A stretch of 53,548 nt of DNA from Lachnospiraceae bacterium (GTDB taxonomy: Bacteria; Bacillota; Clostridia; Lachnospirales; Lachnospiraceae), in assembly GCA_015057005.1 (NCBI GenBank), contig SVFF01000015.1, positions 1 through 53,548 on the forward strand. Direction: 5' to 3'. A model generated the notes under the pieces. It was not told where the DNA came from. It did not search any database and saw only the letters and a program-made list of their open reading frames with translations. The translations under genes and the position numbers were made by a program. Below, in pieces: positions 24,068 through 33,476 of this stretch; the stretch's first letter is position 1, and each line of letters starts with the position of its first letter.

Positions 24068-26161
24068 TTAATCCTCTTCGCCACCTTCAGCTGCAAGTGC
24101 TGCTCTTGCTGCAACTTCCTTGCCCTGTACATCGGAGGGAGCCTGCTCATAGCGGGCGAACTCATAGGAGTAATCACCACGTCCACCGGTCATGGAACGA
24201 AGGTCTGTGCAGTAACCGTACAGTCCGCTCATAGGGATGTCAGCTTCAACAACCTGCTTGCCGCCGCCGATAGGATTCATGCCGAGTACACGGCCGCGTC
24301 TCTTATTCAGGTCACCCATAACATCACCTGCGTATGCATCAGGCACGGTAACCTTTAAGGACATGATGGGCTCAAGCAGTACGGGCTGTGCTTCCATGAA
24401 GCCCTTCTTGAAGGCCTGGATGGTAGCCATCTTGAATGCCATTTCAGAGGAGTCCACGGGATGGTAGGAACCATCGTACAGAACAGCCTTAACACCAACT
24501 ACGGGATATGCAGCCAAAGGTCCCTTCACCACAGAGTCCTGCAGACCCTTTTCTACTGCAGGGAAGAAGTTCTTGGGAACTGCGCCGCCTACTACTTCCT
24601 GCTCGAAGGTGTATGCTACAGAATCATCTGCTGCAGGGGAGAAACGCATCTTAACGTGACCGTACTGACCATGTCCGCCGGACTGCTTCTTATACTTGTA
24701 TTCTACATCAGATGTCTTCTTGATAGTCTCTTTGTAAGCGATCTTAGGTCTGTCAAGTTCTACTTCTACCTTGTACTCGTTCATCAGTCTGCTTACAATG
24801 ATATCCAGGTGCTGGTCGCCCATTCCGTAAAGCAGCAGCTGTCTGTTGTCGGAATCGTTCACAACCTTAACGGTCAGATCCTCATGAGTTATCTTCTGCA
24901 GAGCCTGGGAAATCTTATCCACGTCACCTTTGTTTTTGGGTTTGTATCTCTTGTATGTATAAGGAGTGGAAATCTCAAACTTACCATATTTAATAGGTGT
25001 GGTCTTGGTAGCCAGGGAGTCGCCGGTTCTTGCGCCGGAAAGCTTAGCCAGAGCACCGATATCACCTGCGTGAAGCTCGGTTACTTCCTGAGGCTTGTTG
25101 CCCTGAAGCACATAGAGCTTACCAACCTTCTCTTCGATATCTTTATCAATATTGTAGATCAGGTCATCAGTCTTTAATACGCCGGAATTTACCTTGATCA
25201 GGGAGTACTTACCGATGAAAGGATCCACGATGGTCTTCCAAATGTATGCGGATTTAGCCTTGGAGAAATCGTAGTCTGCTTTGTAAATCTCGCTGGTCTT
25301 CATGTTGATACCTGCAACCTCACGGTTCTCAGGGCTGGGCATATACTTAACGATATCGTCAAGCAGAGTATAGATACCCTGACACAGAGTGTTGGAACCC
25401 ATGGTCATGGGAACGATGCTGCCGTCACATACGTTGGTACGAAGAGCTGCTCTGATCTCAGCTTCGGAGAAAGTCTCACCGCTGAAATAACGCTCCATCA
25501 TCTCTTCACTGGTCTCTGCAACTGCCTCAAGCAGGGTCTCACGGCAGATACCCAGGTTCTCTTTATTGTACTCAGGTACTTCACAGGGAACAACTTCCTT
25601 GCCCTGCCAACGGTTACCGGACTCGGTAATAACGTTAACGTAACCTACGAATTTCTCATTCTCACGGATGGGAAGATGGATGGGAGCCAGCTTCTTGCCG
25701 TACATCTCGGTCATATCAACAACAACCTGGCGGAAGGAAGCATTGTCAACGTCCATGTTGGAAACATATACGAATCTGGGAATATTGTACTTTTCACAAA
25801 GTTCCCAAGCCTTCTGGGTACCTACTTCCACGCCGGACTTACCGTTTACAACGATAATAGCAGCACCTGCTGCACTGATAGCCTCTTCCACTTCACCAAC
25901 GAAGTCGAAATATCCGGGAGTATCCAGAACATTGATCTTGTGACCTTCCCACTCAATGGGAATAACGGATGTATTGATAGAGAACTGTCTCTTCTGCTCT
26001 TCTTTGCTGTAATCGCTGATAGTGTTGCCGTCAGATACTTTACCTAAACGGGAAGTAATACCTGATAAATATGCAAAAGCCTCTGCAAGACTGGTCTTTC
26101 CACTGCCACCATGTCCTAATAATACCACATTACGAATCTTGTCTGTTGTGTAAACCTTCAT
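24068..26161 (-). CDS. EF-G-like translational GTPase (FusA2 type)
   Basis: Ribosome-associated GTPase with EF-G domain order, about 697 residues. G1 is GHGGSGKT at 16-23, rather than the AHIDAGKT of true EF-G; G3 is DTPGYFDF at 80-87; and G4 is SNMD at 134-137 in place of NKMD. Domain IV (KKQSGGHGQYGHVKMRFSP) and V (NKRRGRVLGM) are complete. These differences match the second, EF-G-like branch found in Firmicutes whose role in translocation is not settled. The start at 26161 (MKVYTTDKIRN) has GGAGG seven bases upstream; the frame runs to 26230 without a site. A TTGACA box on the minus strand (26287-26282) may belong to its promoter. Confidence 0.93.
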   Translation of the reverse strand: MKVYTTDKIRNVVLLGHGGSGKTSLAEAFAYLSGITSRLGKVSDGNTISDYSKEEQKRQFSINTSVIPIEWEGHKINVLDTPGYFDFVGEVEEAISAAGAAIIVVNGKSGVEVGTQKAWELCEKYNIPRFVYVSNMDVDNASFRQVVVDMTEMYGKKLAPIHLPIRENEKFVGYVNVITESGNRWQGKEVVPCEVPEYNKENLGICRETLLEAVAETSEEMMERYFSGETFSEAEIRAALRTNVCDGSIVPMTMGSNTLCQGIYTLLDDIVKYMPSPENREVAGINMKTSEIYKADYDFSKAKSAYIWKTIVDPFIGKYSLIKVNSGVLKTDDLIYNIDKDIEEKVGKLYVLQGNKPQEVTELHAGDIGALAKLSGARTGDSLATKTTPIKYGKFEISTPYTYKRYKPKNKGDVDKISQALQKITHEDLTVKVVNDSDNRQLLLYGMGDQHLDIIVSRLMNEYKVEVELDRPKIAYKETIKKTSDVEYKYKKQSGGHGQYGHVKMRFSPAADDSVAYTFEQEVVGGAVPKNFFPAVEKGLQDSVVKGPLAAYPVVGVKAVLYDGSYHPVDSSEMAFKMATIQAFKKGFMEAQPVLLEPIMSLKVTVPDAYAGDVMGDLNKRRGRVLGMNPIGGGKQVVEADIPMSGLYGYCTDLRSMTGGRGDYSYEFARYEQAPSDVQGKEVAARAALAAEGGEED

Positions 26162-26384
26162 TTTTGGTCCTCCAATTTTGATGTTTTTGGGTGTACTGCC
26201 ATCACAAAATATTGGATTCGATAACCCCATGGGAGTATTTTACTAAATATTTTTGAATTTTACAAGCAATTTTGTTATTTCTGTCAATATTTTTTTATTT
26301 TGCCAGAGTGATTGTGTGTTATTGCACAAACAATTCGAAATATTCTGCATTTTCAGGGCAATTTACTTATAACAATCATTAAAT

Positions 26385-26396
26385 ATTGTATACAAT
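26385..26396. promoter_or_regulatory. second copy of the ATTGTATACAAT palindrome
   Basis: Identical to the palindrome over the citrate operon promoter (6941-6952) and sharing the following .ATAC. It lies between the VanZ-like and EF-G-like genes, about 100 bases upstream of the TTGACA box of the latter. Operator function is inferred. Confidence 0.4.
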
Positions 26397-26434
26397 TATA
26401 CTCGCATGCCGCCTTGTGTCATATGCAATTAACA

Positions 26435-26983
26435 CTACAAATCCTGTTTTGACGTCTTTCCTTGTCTTGTTCTATTTCGTCTCCGCCAAAGTTTCTCAAC
26501 AATCACACAACAGAACAAACCGAATCCGCCGCCGCAGGTATCCAGCAGTACATCCGCAGCACTTCCGTATCTGCCGGGCACGAACAATTGATGTATCTCA
26601 TCTCCGGCCGCTGATACAAAGACCCAACTCAGGATCAGAAGATATAATTTTACATTTCTCTCTTTCCAGGGACGCCATACGCCGTAAAGCAACACTCCCA
26701 TCAGGGCATACTCTGCAAAATGGGCCAGCTTACGGATGGGATTCTCAAAATAAGCAATCAGACTTTCCTTAAAGACCTCCGTCCAATTACCGCCGGCAAG
26801 GGCGTTGATCAACTCCACACACTTCTGGGAAATCAAATGGCTCAAGCTTCCTGATTCCGCTCCATCCTGCTCCGAAAACGAAAAGATCATCACATATAAC
26901 AGGGCCAACAACACCGCCGACAGCATGCTTACCCAGATTTTTTTCTCACTCATTATTTTATTGTTTTTTATATTTCTTCTCAT
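26435..26983 (-). CDS. VanZ-like family membrane protein
   Basis: 182 residues with four to five hydrophobic segments (about 15-33, 87-105, 112-130, 145-165). The conserved RKLAHFAEYALMGVLLYG and DEIHQLFVPGRYGSAADVLLDTCGG blocks are diagnostic of VanZ-like proteins. VanZ itself gives low teicoplanin resistance; most chromosomal relatives have unknown roles in the envelope. AAGGAAA before the ATG at 26983 supports the start. It appears to be a single gene; downstream (26162-26434) lies an AT-rich region with the EF-G-like promoter and the second palindrome, no gene. Confidence 0.9.
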   Translation of the reverse strand: MRRNIKNNKIMSEKKIWVSMLSAVLLALLYVMIFSFSEQDGAESGSLSHLISQKCVELINALAGGNWTEVFKESLIAYFENPIRKLAHFAEYALMGVLLYGVWRPWKERNVKLYLLILSWVFVSAAGDEIHQLFVPGRYGSAADVLLDTCGGGFGLFCCVIVEKLWRRRNRTRQGKTSKQDL

Positions 26984-27132
26984 ATTCTTTCCTTGTATAT
27001 GTTCCTGTTACTTTTCCCATTTTGGGAGGGATCCGACCTCACACCAACTTCAGTCATTCTACCATATTATCCCATAAATGTCAGGCTTTTTGTACTAATT
27101 TACATACAAGTGTGAAAATCCGTGAAACTCAA

Positions 27133-27161
27133 TTGTTATTTTACAATTTCTGTAATAATAT
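27133..27161 (+). promoter_or_regulatory. promoter of the iron alcohol dehydrogenase gene
   Basis: TTGTTA (27133-27138), 17-base spacer, TAATAT (27156-27161); start near 27168 and a leader of about 68 bases. Confidence 0.5.
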
Positions 27162-27235
27162 ATTTATAGATGTGCAGTTTGTCTGCCATCCGACCCATAA
27201 AATATTACATAATTCAAATCAAGGAGGTTTTTCCA

Positions 27236-28453
27236 ATGGCACGTTTTACACTCCCCAGAGACTTATATCACGGTAAGGGCTCTCTTGAAGTATTAAAGAC
27301 CCTGAAGGGCTCCCGCGCAGTTATTTGCGTAGGCGGCGGTTCCATGAAGAAGTTCGGTTTCCTGGACAAGGCAATCGGCTACCTGAAAGAGGCAGGCATG
27401 GAAGTTGAAGTGATCGACGGTATCGAACCCGATCCTTCCGTTACCACTGTTATGAAGGGCGCTGAAGCTATGAGCAAATTCCAGCCTGACTGGATCGTTG
27501 CAATGGGCGGCGGTTCTCCTATCGATGCTGCAAAGGCTATGTGGATCAAGTATGAGTATCCCGAGACCACTTTCGAGGATATGTGCAAGGTATTCGGTCT
27601 TCCTAAGCTGCGTACCAAGGCTCACTTCTGTGCAATCCCTTCCACTTCCGGTACTGCTACAGAGGTTACTGCTTTCTCCGTAATCACTGACTATGAAAAG
27701 GGTATCAAGTATCCTCTGGCTGACTTCGAGATCACTCCCGATATCGCTATCGTTGATCCTGATCTGGCAGAGACCATGCCCAAGAAGCTGGTAGCTCACA
27801 CCGGTATGGACGCTATGACTCACGCTGTTGAAGCTTATGTTTCTACCGCCAACTGCGATTTCACCGATCCTCTGGCCCTTCACGCTATCATGATGATCCA
27901 GAACGACCTGGTAGATTCCTACAACGGCGACATGGAGAAGCGTGCAAGCATGCACAACGCTCAGTGTCTTGCCGGTATGTCCTTCTCCAACGCTCTGCTT
28001 GGTATTGTTCACTCCATGGCTCACAAGACCGGCGCTATCTTCGAGGACTTCGGTGCTCACATCATCCATGGTGCCGCAAACGCTATGTACCTTCCTAAGG
28101 TTATCGCTTACAATGCTAAGAACGAGACCGCAGCTAAGCGCTACGCTGTAATCGCTGATTACATGAAGCTGGGCGGCGAGACTGTTGAAGAGAAGGTTGC
28201 TAACCTGATCGCTTTCCTGCGCGGCATGAACGATGCCCTGAACATTCCTCAGTGCATCAAGAACTACGGCGCAGACAGCTACCCTTGCGAGCAGGGCTTC
28301 GTTCCCGAGGAAGTATTCCTTGAGAGACTCCCTGAGATTGCTAAGAACGCTATCGCAGATGCTTGTACCGGTTCCAATCCTCGTATTCCTACCCAGGAAG
28401 AGATGGAGAAGCTGCTGAAGTGCTGCTACTATGATACCGAGGTTGATTTCTAA
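27236..28453 (+). CDS. iron-containing alcohol dehydrogenase
   Basis: Fe-dependent NAD(P) alcohol dehydrogenase, reducing acetaldehyde, butyraldehyde or similar as an electron sink in fermentation. The NAD-binding motif GGGSPIDAAK is at 91-100. The metal-binding residues are Asp192 and His196 (in GMDAMTHAVEAY), His259 (HSMAH) and a His in GAHIIHG (275 or 278). 405 residues, typical length. The start at 27236 has AAGGAGGT at 27221-27228; the open frame upstream to 27170 is not used. Codon choice is strongly biased to C/G-ending codons (GAG, AAG, GCT, CTG), unlike the neighbours, which suggests very high expression. It has its own promoter and a strong terminator. Confidence 0.93.
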   Translation: MARFTLPRDLYHGKGSLEVLKTLKGSRAVICVGGGSMKKFGFLDKAIGYLKEAGMEVEVIDGIEPDPSVTTVMKGAEAMSKFQPDWIVAMGGGSPIDAAKAMWIKYEYPETTFEDMCKVFGLPKLRTKAHFCAIPSTSGTATEVTAFSVITDYEKGIKYPLADFEITPDIAIVDPDLAETMPKKLVAHTGMDAMTHAVEAYVSTANCDFTDPLALHAIMMIQNDLVDSYNGDMEKRASMHNAQCLAGMSFSNALLGIVHSMAHKTGAIFEDFGAHIIHGAANAMYLPKVIAYNAKNETAAKRYAVIADYMKLGGETVEEKVANLIAFLRGMNDALNIPQCIKNYGADSYPCEQGFVPEEVFLERLPEIAKNAIADACTGSNPRIPTQEEMEKLLKCCYYDTEVDF

Positions 28454-28518
28454 TTCGAATATATATTATATTCAGAAGCTATACTTAGTAAAGATGCGCC
28501 GACAGGCGTACAACAATG

Positions 28519-28554
28519 ATCGCCGCTGCACAATTCATGCAGCGGCGATTTTTT
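28519..28554 (+). terminator. terminator of the alcohol dehydrogenase gene
   Basis: ATCGCCGCTGCA, loop CAATTCA, TGCAGCGGCGAT then TTTTTT. Confidence 0.92.
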
Positions 28555-28579
28555 AATAATATATAAATGATCCGTATTC

Positions 28580-30889
28580 TCAGCGCTTAACGCACATGTA
28601 TACTCCATTTTTTGCCTTCTCGCGATAATTTCTGCCCGCATCCTTTAAAATCCAGCTGTCCGTCAATTCAATGTCACAGCTAACCTCTTCAGGGCAGGTC
28701 ACCTCAAGCAAAATATCCCGGCCTTGCCGTTTCCAACACACACGGACTTCACCAGCCGGAAGCTTGTGGGCTGCATGAGTGTCAGAAAGATTTTCCAAGA
28801 AATGAGGTCTAATTTTGACATGTTTGCTGTCCAGCACATTAATACCGCCCGGATATCGCATAAGCCAATTAGACACATCTCCCAGAAAATGATGATTTTG
28901 AGATCCGTTAAAGAGTGTCTCACCACCGGCAGTAAACCATTCTGCCAAAGTAGTAAACCCGGCATCCACCCAGGCTCCGTAGGAAGGTGCTTCCTTGCGC
29001 ATGATCATCTTGTAAGCCAGCTCACTGTAGCCAAAACGGGAAAGCACATGAAACAAAGCGCGCAGTCCCAGGAAACCACAGGTGAAGAACTCATCGTCAC
29101 GGGCAATGATTTCAAGCAGTCTGTCAAAGGCAGCCTTTCGCTCACCGGGAGCAAACACATCAAAATACAAACCGAGTGCCTGACCTGACTGACATTCTCC
29201 CAAAACAGTCATCGTATCGAAATCTATATAGGCTCTCCGTACTGCTTCATACATCTCATCACCTAACTGCTTAGCAAAAGCACTGTGAAGAGGCAGACCT
29301 ACCGCATCGAACATTTCCTGTCCTTTGCGGCACATATCAAGCACCATCACACTGTCGGTAAATCCCAGCGGCACATCGTAATCGGCCGCACTGCTTTTCC
29401 CCGTGGGTACCCAATCCCCCAATCCGATTGCCACAATACCGCGCTCATCACGCTGTCTGCTGATATATTCCAGATAGCGCAGGAACATGCCGGCATTTTC
29501 AGTAATCATCGTGGTTTCACCCCGGTATTGATATGTCAAATACGGCAAGATAAACATCACGCTGTCCCAGGCCGGACCATTGCCCCATTCGTATCCCCAA
29601 TTTCCTGTGGGCACAATGCCGGGGATCTGACCATCTGCCTGCTGCGACGCGCGGATATTGTGCATCCACTCACGCCAGCTGTTTTCCGTTCCAAGAGTCA
29701 TAATCATATGTTCTGCAGAGACAGCAGCATCTCCCGTCCATCCATTTTTCTCTCTATGAGGACAGTCTGTGGGGAAATAGTAAAAGTTAGCCCTATCACT
29801 GCGACATGCAATTTCGAACAATTTATTTGTCCGCTCATCGGAACAGGCAAAAGAACCTCGGCTTTCTAACCCAGAAGTCATTACCAGATATGTGAGCAGT
29901 TCCGGAGTGGCCTGTTCTTCGGTTATCCCCTCCACATACACATAGCGGAAGCCGTGATAAACAAACATTGGCTCAAAGATTTCTTCATCCTCTCCGCCTA
30001 AAATGTAAATATCACGCTGCGAATAACCATCCGGATAATAATTAATATTGTCGTAGCTTACCCTGCCCTCTTCGTCCAGAAGTTCAGCACACTGCAGATT
30101 GATTTTCTGACCTGCATGACCTTTGATCTTCAGGCGAAAAGTACCCGCATTATTTTCTCCAAAATCATAAATATAACCGCCTTTAGCCGGAACAGGATCC
30201 TCAGGCGTAATACTCTCATTATGGGGAGCCTTATAAGATCCCAATTCACCTTTGTGAATACTTATCGGCTTCATTTCCTTGGTGATAACAATAGGCTCTG
30301 CCTCGCAAAGCTTAGCCTCACCTCTTGGCATAGATGCTGTAAGAGGAACATGCCAGCTTTCATCCTCCACAAAGCCCGGTTCGCACCACCCTTTATCTTC
30401 CAGTCTCTTGTCATAGAACACGCCGGAACGGAAATCATTGAACCAAATGGGACCTTTTTTGCAGACAAAGTCCGCAGCATCAAAACAAATGCACTCTGTT
30501 TCGGTTTCGATGTGTGCACTTAATGCCAGTCTGGGCGCGGAATTAAACACATTATCCTTAAAATTCCACGTTCTTGTCTTTCCGTTCTGGAAACCGTCGC
30601 CCAGCATTACGCCGATCACGTTCTCGCCTTCTGTAAGATGGGGGGCCAGGTCATAACGGTCATAATAAATCAGATGATCAGGATTGGAAATATAAGGAGC
30701 CAAAGCGCCCTTGGTAATTTTCCTGCCATTTACAAACAGATCATAAAAGCCCAGGCCGCAGATCAGCATCTCTGCCTTTTTTACGGTGCCCTTCATCAAA
30801 AAACTTTTCCTGAAGATCGGAGCCGGAATATGCTGTTCATAGGTAGAACGTTCATGGCATTCACAAACAAATCTCTTGGAAAATTCCAT
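28580..30889 (-). CDS. alpha-L-rhamnosidase (GH78)
   Basis: Removes terminal alpha-L-rhamnose from glycosides or oligosaccharides. 769 residues: an N-terminal beta-sandwich (LICGLGFYDLFVNGRKI...YDRYDLAPHL) typical of bacterial rhamnosidases, then the (alpha/alpha)6 barrel with DCPHREKNGWTGD near 375-387, where the catalytic acid Glu lies, and a C-terminal beta domain. No signal peptide, so it acts on imported sugar. GAGAGGA nine bases before the ATG. It is not in an operon with a transporter inside the window. The neighbouring GH2 and GH27 genes point to use of plant glycans. Which glycosidic linkage is cut cannot be read. Confidence 0.9.
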   Translation of the reverse strand: MEFSKRFVCECHERSTYEQHIPAPIFRKSFLMKGTVKKAEMLICGLGFYDLFVNGRKITKGALAPYISNPDHLIYYDRYDLAPHLTEGENVIGVMLGDGFQNGKTRTWNFKDNVFNSAPRLALSAHIETETECICFDAADFVCKKGPIWFNDFRSGVFYDKRLEDKGWCEPGFVEDESWHVPLTASMPRGEAKLCEAEPIVITKEMKPISIHKGELGSYKAPHNESITPEDPVPAKGGYIYDFGENNAGTFRLKIKGHAGQKINLQCAELLDEEGRVSYDNINYYPDGYSQRDIYILGGEDEEIFEPMFVYHGFRYVYVEGITEEQATPELLTYLVMTSGLESRGSFACSDERTNKLFEIACRSDRANFYYFPTDCPHREKNGWTGDAAVSAEHMIMTLGTENSWREWMHNIRASQQADGQIPGIVPTGNWGYEWGNGPAWDSVMFILPYLTYQYRGETTMITENAGMFLRYLEYISRQRDERGIVAIGLGDWVPTGKSSAADYDVPLGFTDSVMVLDMCRKGQEMFDAVGLPLHSAFAKQLGDEMYEAVRRAYIDFDTMTVLGECQSGQALGLYFDVFAPGERKAAFDRLLEIIARDDEFFTCGFLGLRALFHVLSRFGYSELAYKMIMRKEAPSYGAWVDAGFTTLAEWFTAGGETLFNGSQNHHFLGDVSNWLMRYPGGINVLDSKHVKIRPHFLENLSDTHAAHKLPAGEVRVCWKRQGRDILLEVTCPEEVSCDIELTDSWILKDAGRNYREKAKNGVYMCVKR

Positions 30890-30956
30890 TTTAAAGTCCT
30901 CTCAATCTGAATAATTACAATGGCCTTACAAACGTTTCAAATGATACTGCCTAAAA

Positions 30957-31994
30957 TCAGTCAATTTTCGTGATGAACATAGCATCGCCAAAACTGAAGA
31001 ATCTGTACTGTTCTCGGATAGCTTCTTCGTAGGCATTCAGTACGTTTTCCCGGCCTGCCAGCGCAGACACCAGCATCACCAGTGTAGATTCCGGCAAATG
31101 GAAATTGGTGATCAGGGCATCCAGCACCTTAAATTTGTAACCGGGATAAATAAAGATCTCAGTATTATCGCATCCTGCCAGCACCTTTCCGTCATCTGTG
31201 GCAGCACTCTCCACCGTTCTGCAGCTGGTGGTACCCACGCAGATCACTCGGCCGCCCTGCTCTTTGGTACGGTTGATGATCTCTGCTGCTTCCTCGGACA
31301 CCTGATAATACTCCGAGTGCATATGATGCTCCAGCACATTTTCCTCTTTTACGGGCCTGAAGGTGCCAAGCCCTACATGCAGGGTCACATAAGCAATCTG
31401 CACGCCTTTTTCTGCAATCTGCGCCAAAAGTTCCTGTGTAAAATGTAATCCTGCGGTAGGCGCTGCAGCAGAACCTTCATACTTGGCATAGACAGTCTGG
31501 TAACGGTTCTTGTCCTGCAGTTTGTGGGTAATGTAAGGAGGCAGGGGCATCTCGCCCAGTCTGTCCAGCACTTCCTCAAAAATACCTTCGTACTCGAAGT
31601 GGATCAGGCGGTTGCCCTCCTCCACAGTCTCAAGCACTTCCGCCTTTAACAGGCCGTCGCCAAAGGAAAGTCTGGTGCCGGGGCGGCACTTTTTGCCGGG
31701 CTTTACCAATGTCTCCCACACATCTCCCTCTCTTCTCTTTAAAAGAAGGACTTCCACATGAGCTCCTGTGCCCTCACGTTCACCCAGGAGTCTGGCAGGG
31801 ATGACCTTGGTATTATTCAATACCAGACAGTCTCCCTCTTTCAGGAATTCAATTATGTCCTTAAAAATACGGTGACTTACATCACCGCTTTCTTTGTCAA
31901 GAACCAGGAGCCTGGAGGACGATCTGTCCTCCAGGGGATCCTGAGCTATTAATTCTTCAGGTAAATCAAAGTAAAAATCTGATTTTTTTAACAT
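30957..31994 (-). CDS. queA: S-adenosylmethionine:tRNA ribosyltransferase-isomerase
   Basis: Adds the ribosyl part of S-adenosylmethionine to preQ1 in tRNA to make epoxyqueuosine. 345 residues with the family blocks [25 protein letters not shown] at the start, [38 protein letters not shown] and [15 protein letters not shown]. The start overlaps the end of the upstream M18 aminopeptidase gene by seven bases, so translation is probably coupled. I see no tgt next to it. Confidence 0.97.
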   Translation of the reverse strand: MLKKSDFYFDLPEELIAQDPLEDRSSSRLLVLDKESGDVSHRIFKDIIEFLKEGDCLVLNNTKVIPARLLGEREGTGAHVEVLLLKRREGDVWETLVKPGKKCRPGTRLSFGDGLLKAEVLETVEEGNRLIHFEYEGIFEEVLDRLGEMPLPPYITHKLQDKNRYQTVYAKYEGSAAAPTAGLHFTQELLAQIAEKGVQIAYVTLHVGLGTFRPVKEENVLEHHMHSEYYQVSEEAAEIINRTKEQGGRVICVGTTSCRTVESAATDDGKVLAGCDNTEIFIYPGYKFKVLDALITNFHLPESTLVMLVSALAGRENVLNAYEEAIREQYRFFSFGDAMFITKID

Positions 31995-33400
31995 AATTCT
32001 GCACTTTCTACGAATGCTTTGTAACCACGGTAAGCTTCATATACGTCAGCCTTGCTGGTAGCCTCCCAAGGAGCATGCATATTCATAACAGCAACACCGC
32101 TGTCGATAACATTCATGCCATACAGAGCCAGGATGAATGCGATCGTTCCGCCGCCGCCCAGGTCTACTCTGCCGAGTTCGGCTGTCTGGAAGTGGATGTT
32201 CTTCTCCTCATAAATCTTGCGAAGATGTCCTAAGTACTCTGCGTTAGCATCGTTGGAACCGGACTTACCTCTGGAACCGGTGAACTTGCAGATTACCATA
32301 CCGCCGCCTAAGTTAGCCACGTTCTTCTTGTCAAAGCAGCCTGCAAAGGAAGGATCAAAACCACTTGCAACGTCGGAGGAAAGCATACAGCAGCGTGCCA
32401 GACATCTTCTCATGTTCAGTTCGCTGTACTCGCCGGTCAGGTTCATAACCTCTGCCAGAGCATTCTCGAAGAAACGGGACTGCATACCGGTAGCACCTAC
32501 AGAACCGATTTCTTCCTTATCAACCAGGATACAGCACTTGGTTCTCTTGGTCACGCCGGTGTCCAGCATAGCCTGCATGGAGGTATATGCACACACTCTG
32601 TCGTCCTGACCGTATGCCAGAATGATGCTGCGGTCAAAGCCGGCTTCTCTTGCTTTACCTGCGGGAACTACTTCCAGTTCAGCGGAGAGGAAATCTTCCT
32701 CTTCAATATCATAAGTCTCTTTCAGGATATTCAGAATACCGGTCTTAACAGCATCCTTGCCTGCGCTCTTCTCTTCACCCTCTTTGTTGATCACGATAGG
32801 TCTGTTGCCGATGATGATATCAAGAGCTTCGCCTTCGATCAGGTTGGAAGCAGTCTTCTGCATCTGCTCCTGAGCCAGGTGAGGCAGCAGGTCGGAGATG
32901 AAGAATACGGGATCGTCCTCGTTCTCACCGATGTTCAGTTCTACGGTGGTACCGTCCTTCTTTACGATCACGCCGTGGATTGCAAGGGGATGTGCTACCC
33001 ACTGATACTTCTTTACACCGCCATAGTAGTGGGTGTCAAGATAAGCAAAACCGCCGTCTTCATACAGAGGATTCTGCTTGATGTCCAGTCTGGGGCTGTC
33101 GATGTGAGCGCCCAGAATGTTCATACCTTCAGTCAAAGGCTGCTCACCCAGTTCAAACATTACGATCGCTTTGTTCATCCAAACGCTGTAAACCTTGTCG
33201 CCTGTCTTTAAAGCAGTACCTGCCTTAACAGCGCTCTCCAGCTCTATGTAACCGGCTTCTTCCACAATGTTCACCATTGTGTCAATACATTCTCTCTCGG
33301 TCTTACCATTGTCCAGGAAAGTTCTGTAATCAGCACAGATCTTTTCCAGCTCTGTCAGCTGCTCTGCACTATAAGTTTCCCATACGTTTTTCTTTTCCAT
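31988..33400 (-). CDS. M18 family aminopeptidase
   Basis: Cytoplasmic zinc aminopeptidase of the aspartyl aminopeptidase family, 470 residues. Metal and active-site blocks are in order: [12 protein letters not shown] (His, Asp), [14 protein letters not shown] (Glu pair), [12 protein letters not shown], and the terminal [24 protein letters not shown] (His). Takes N-terminal residues from peptides produced in protein turnover or import. AGGAGA seven bases before the ATG supports the start. It overlaps queA by seven bases. Codon use resembles that of well-expressed genes in the window. Confidence 0.93.
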   Translation of the reverse strand: MEKKNVWETYSAEQLTELEKICADYRTFLDNGKTERECIDTMVNIVEEAGYIELESAVKAGTALKTGDKVYSVWMNKAIVMFELGEQPLTEGMNILGAHIDSPRLDIKQNPLYEDGGFAYLDTHYYGGVKKYQWVAHPLAIHGVIVKKDGTTVELNIGENEDDPVFFISDLLPHLAQEQMQKTASNLIEGEALDIIIGNRPIVINKEGEEKSAGKDAVKTGILNILKETYDIEEEDFLSAELEVVPAGKAREAGFDRSIILAYGQDDRVCAYTSMQAMLDTGVTKRTKCCILVDKEEIGSVGATGMQSRFFENALAEVMNLTGEYSELNMRRCLARCCMLSSDVASGFDPSFAGCFDKKNVANLGGGMVICKFTGSRGKSGSNDANAEYLGHLRKIYEEKNIHFQTAELGRVDLGGGGTIAFILALYGMNVIDSGVAVMNMHAPWEATSKADVYEAYRGYKAFVESAELC

Positions 33401-33476
33401 GATTTTCTCCTATCCGCCTATTTCAATAGGCTGTGTTTTTATTTTTATCATTATATATGACTTTATTAACTTACTA

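Noticed and set aside
27133..27150. Rex-like redox operator at the alcohol dehydrogenase promoter
   Set aside because: TTGTTATTTTACAA only partly resembles the TTGTTAA-N4-TTAACAA site and has the wrong spacing.
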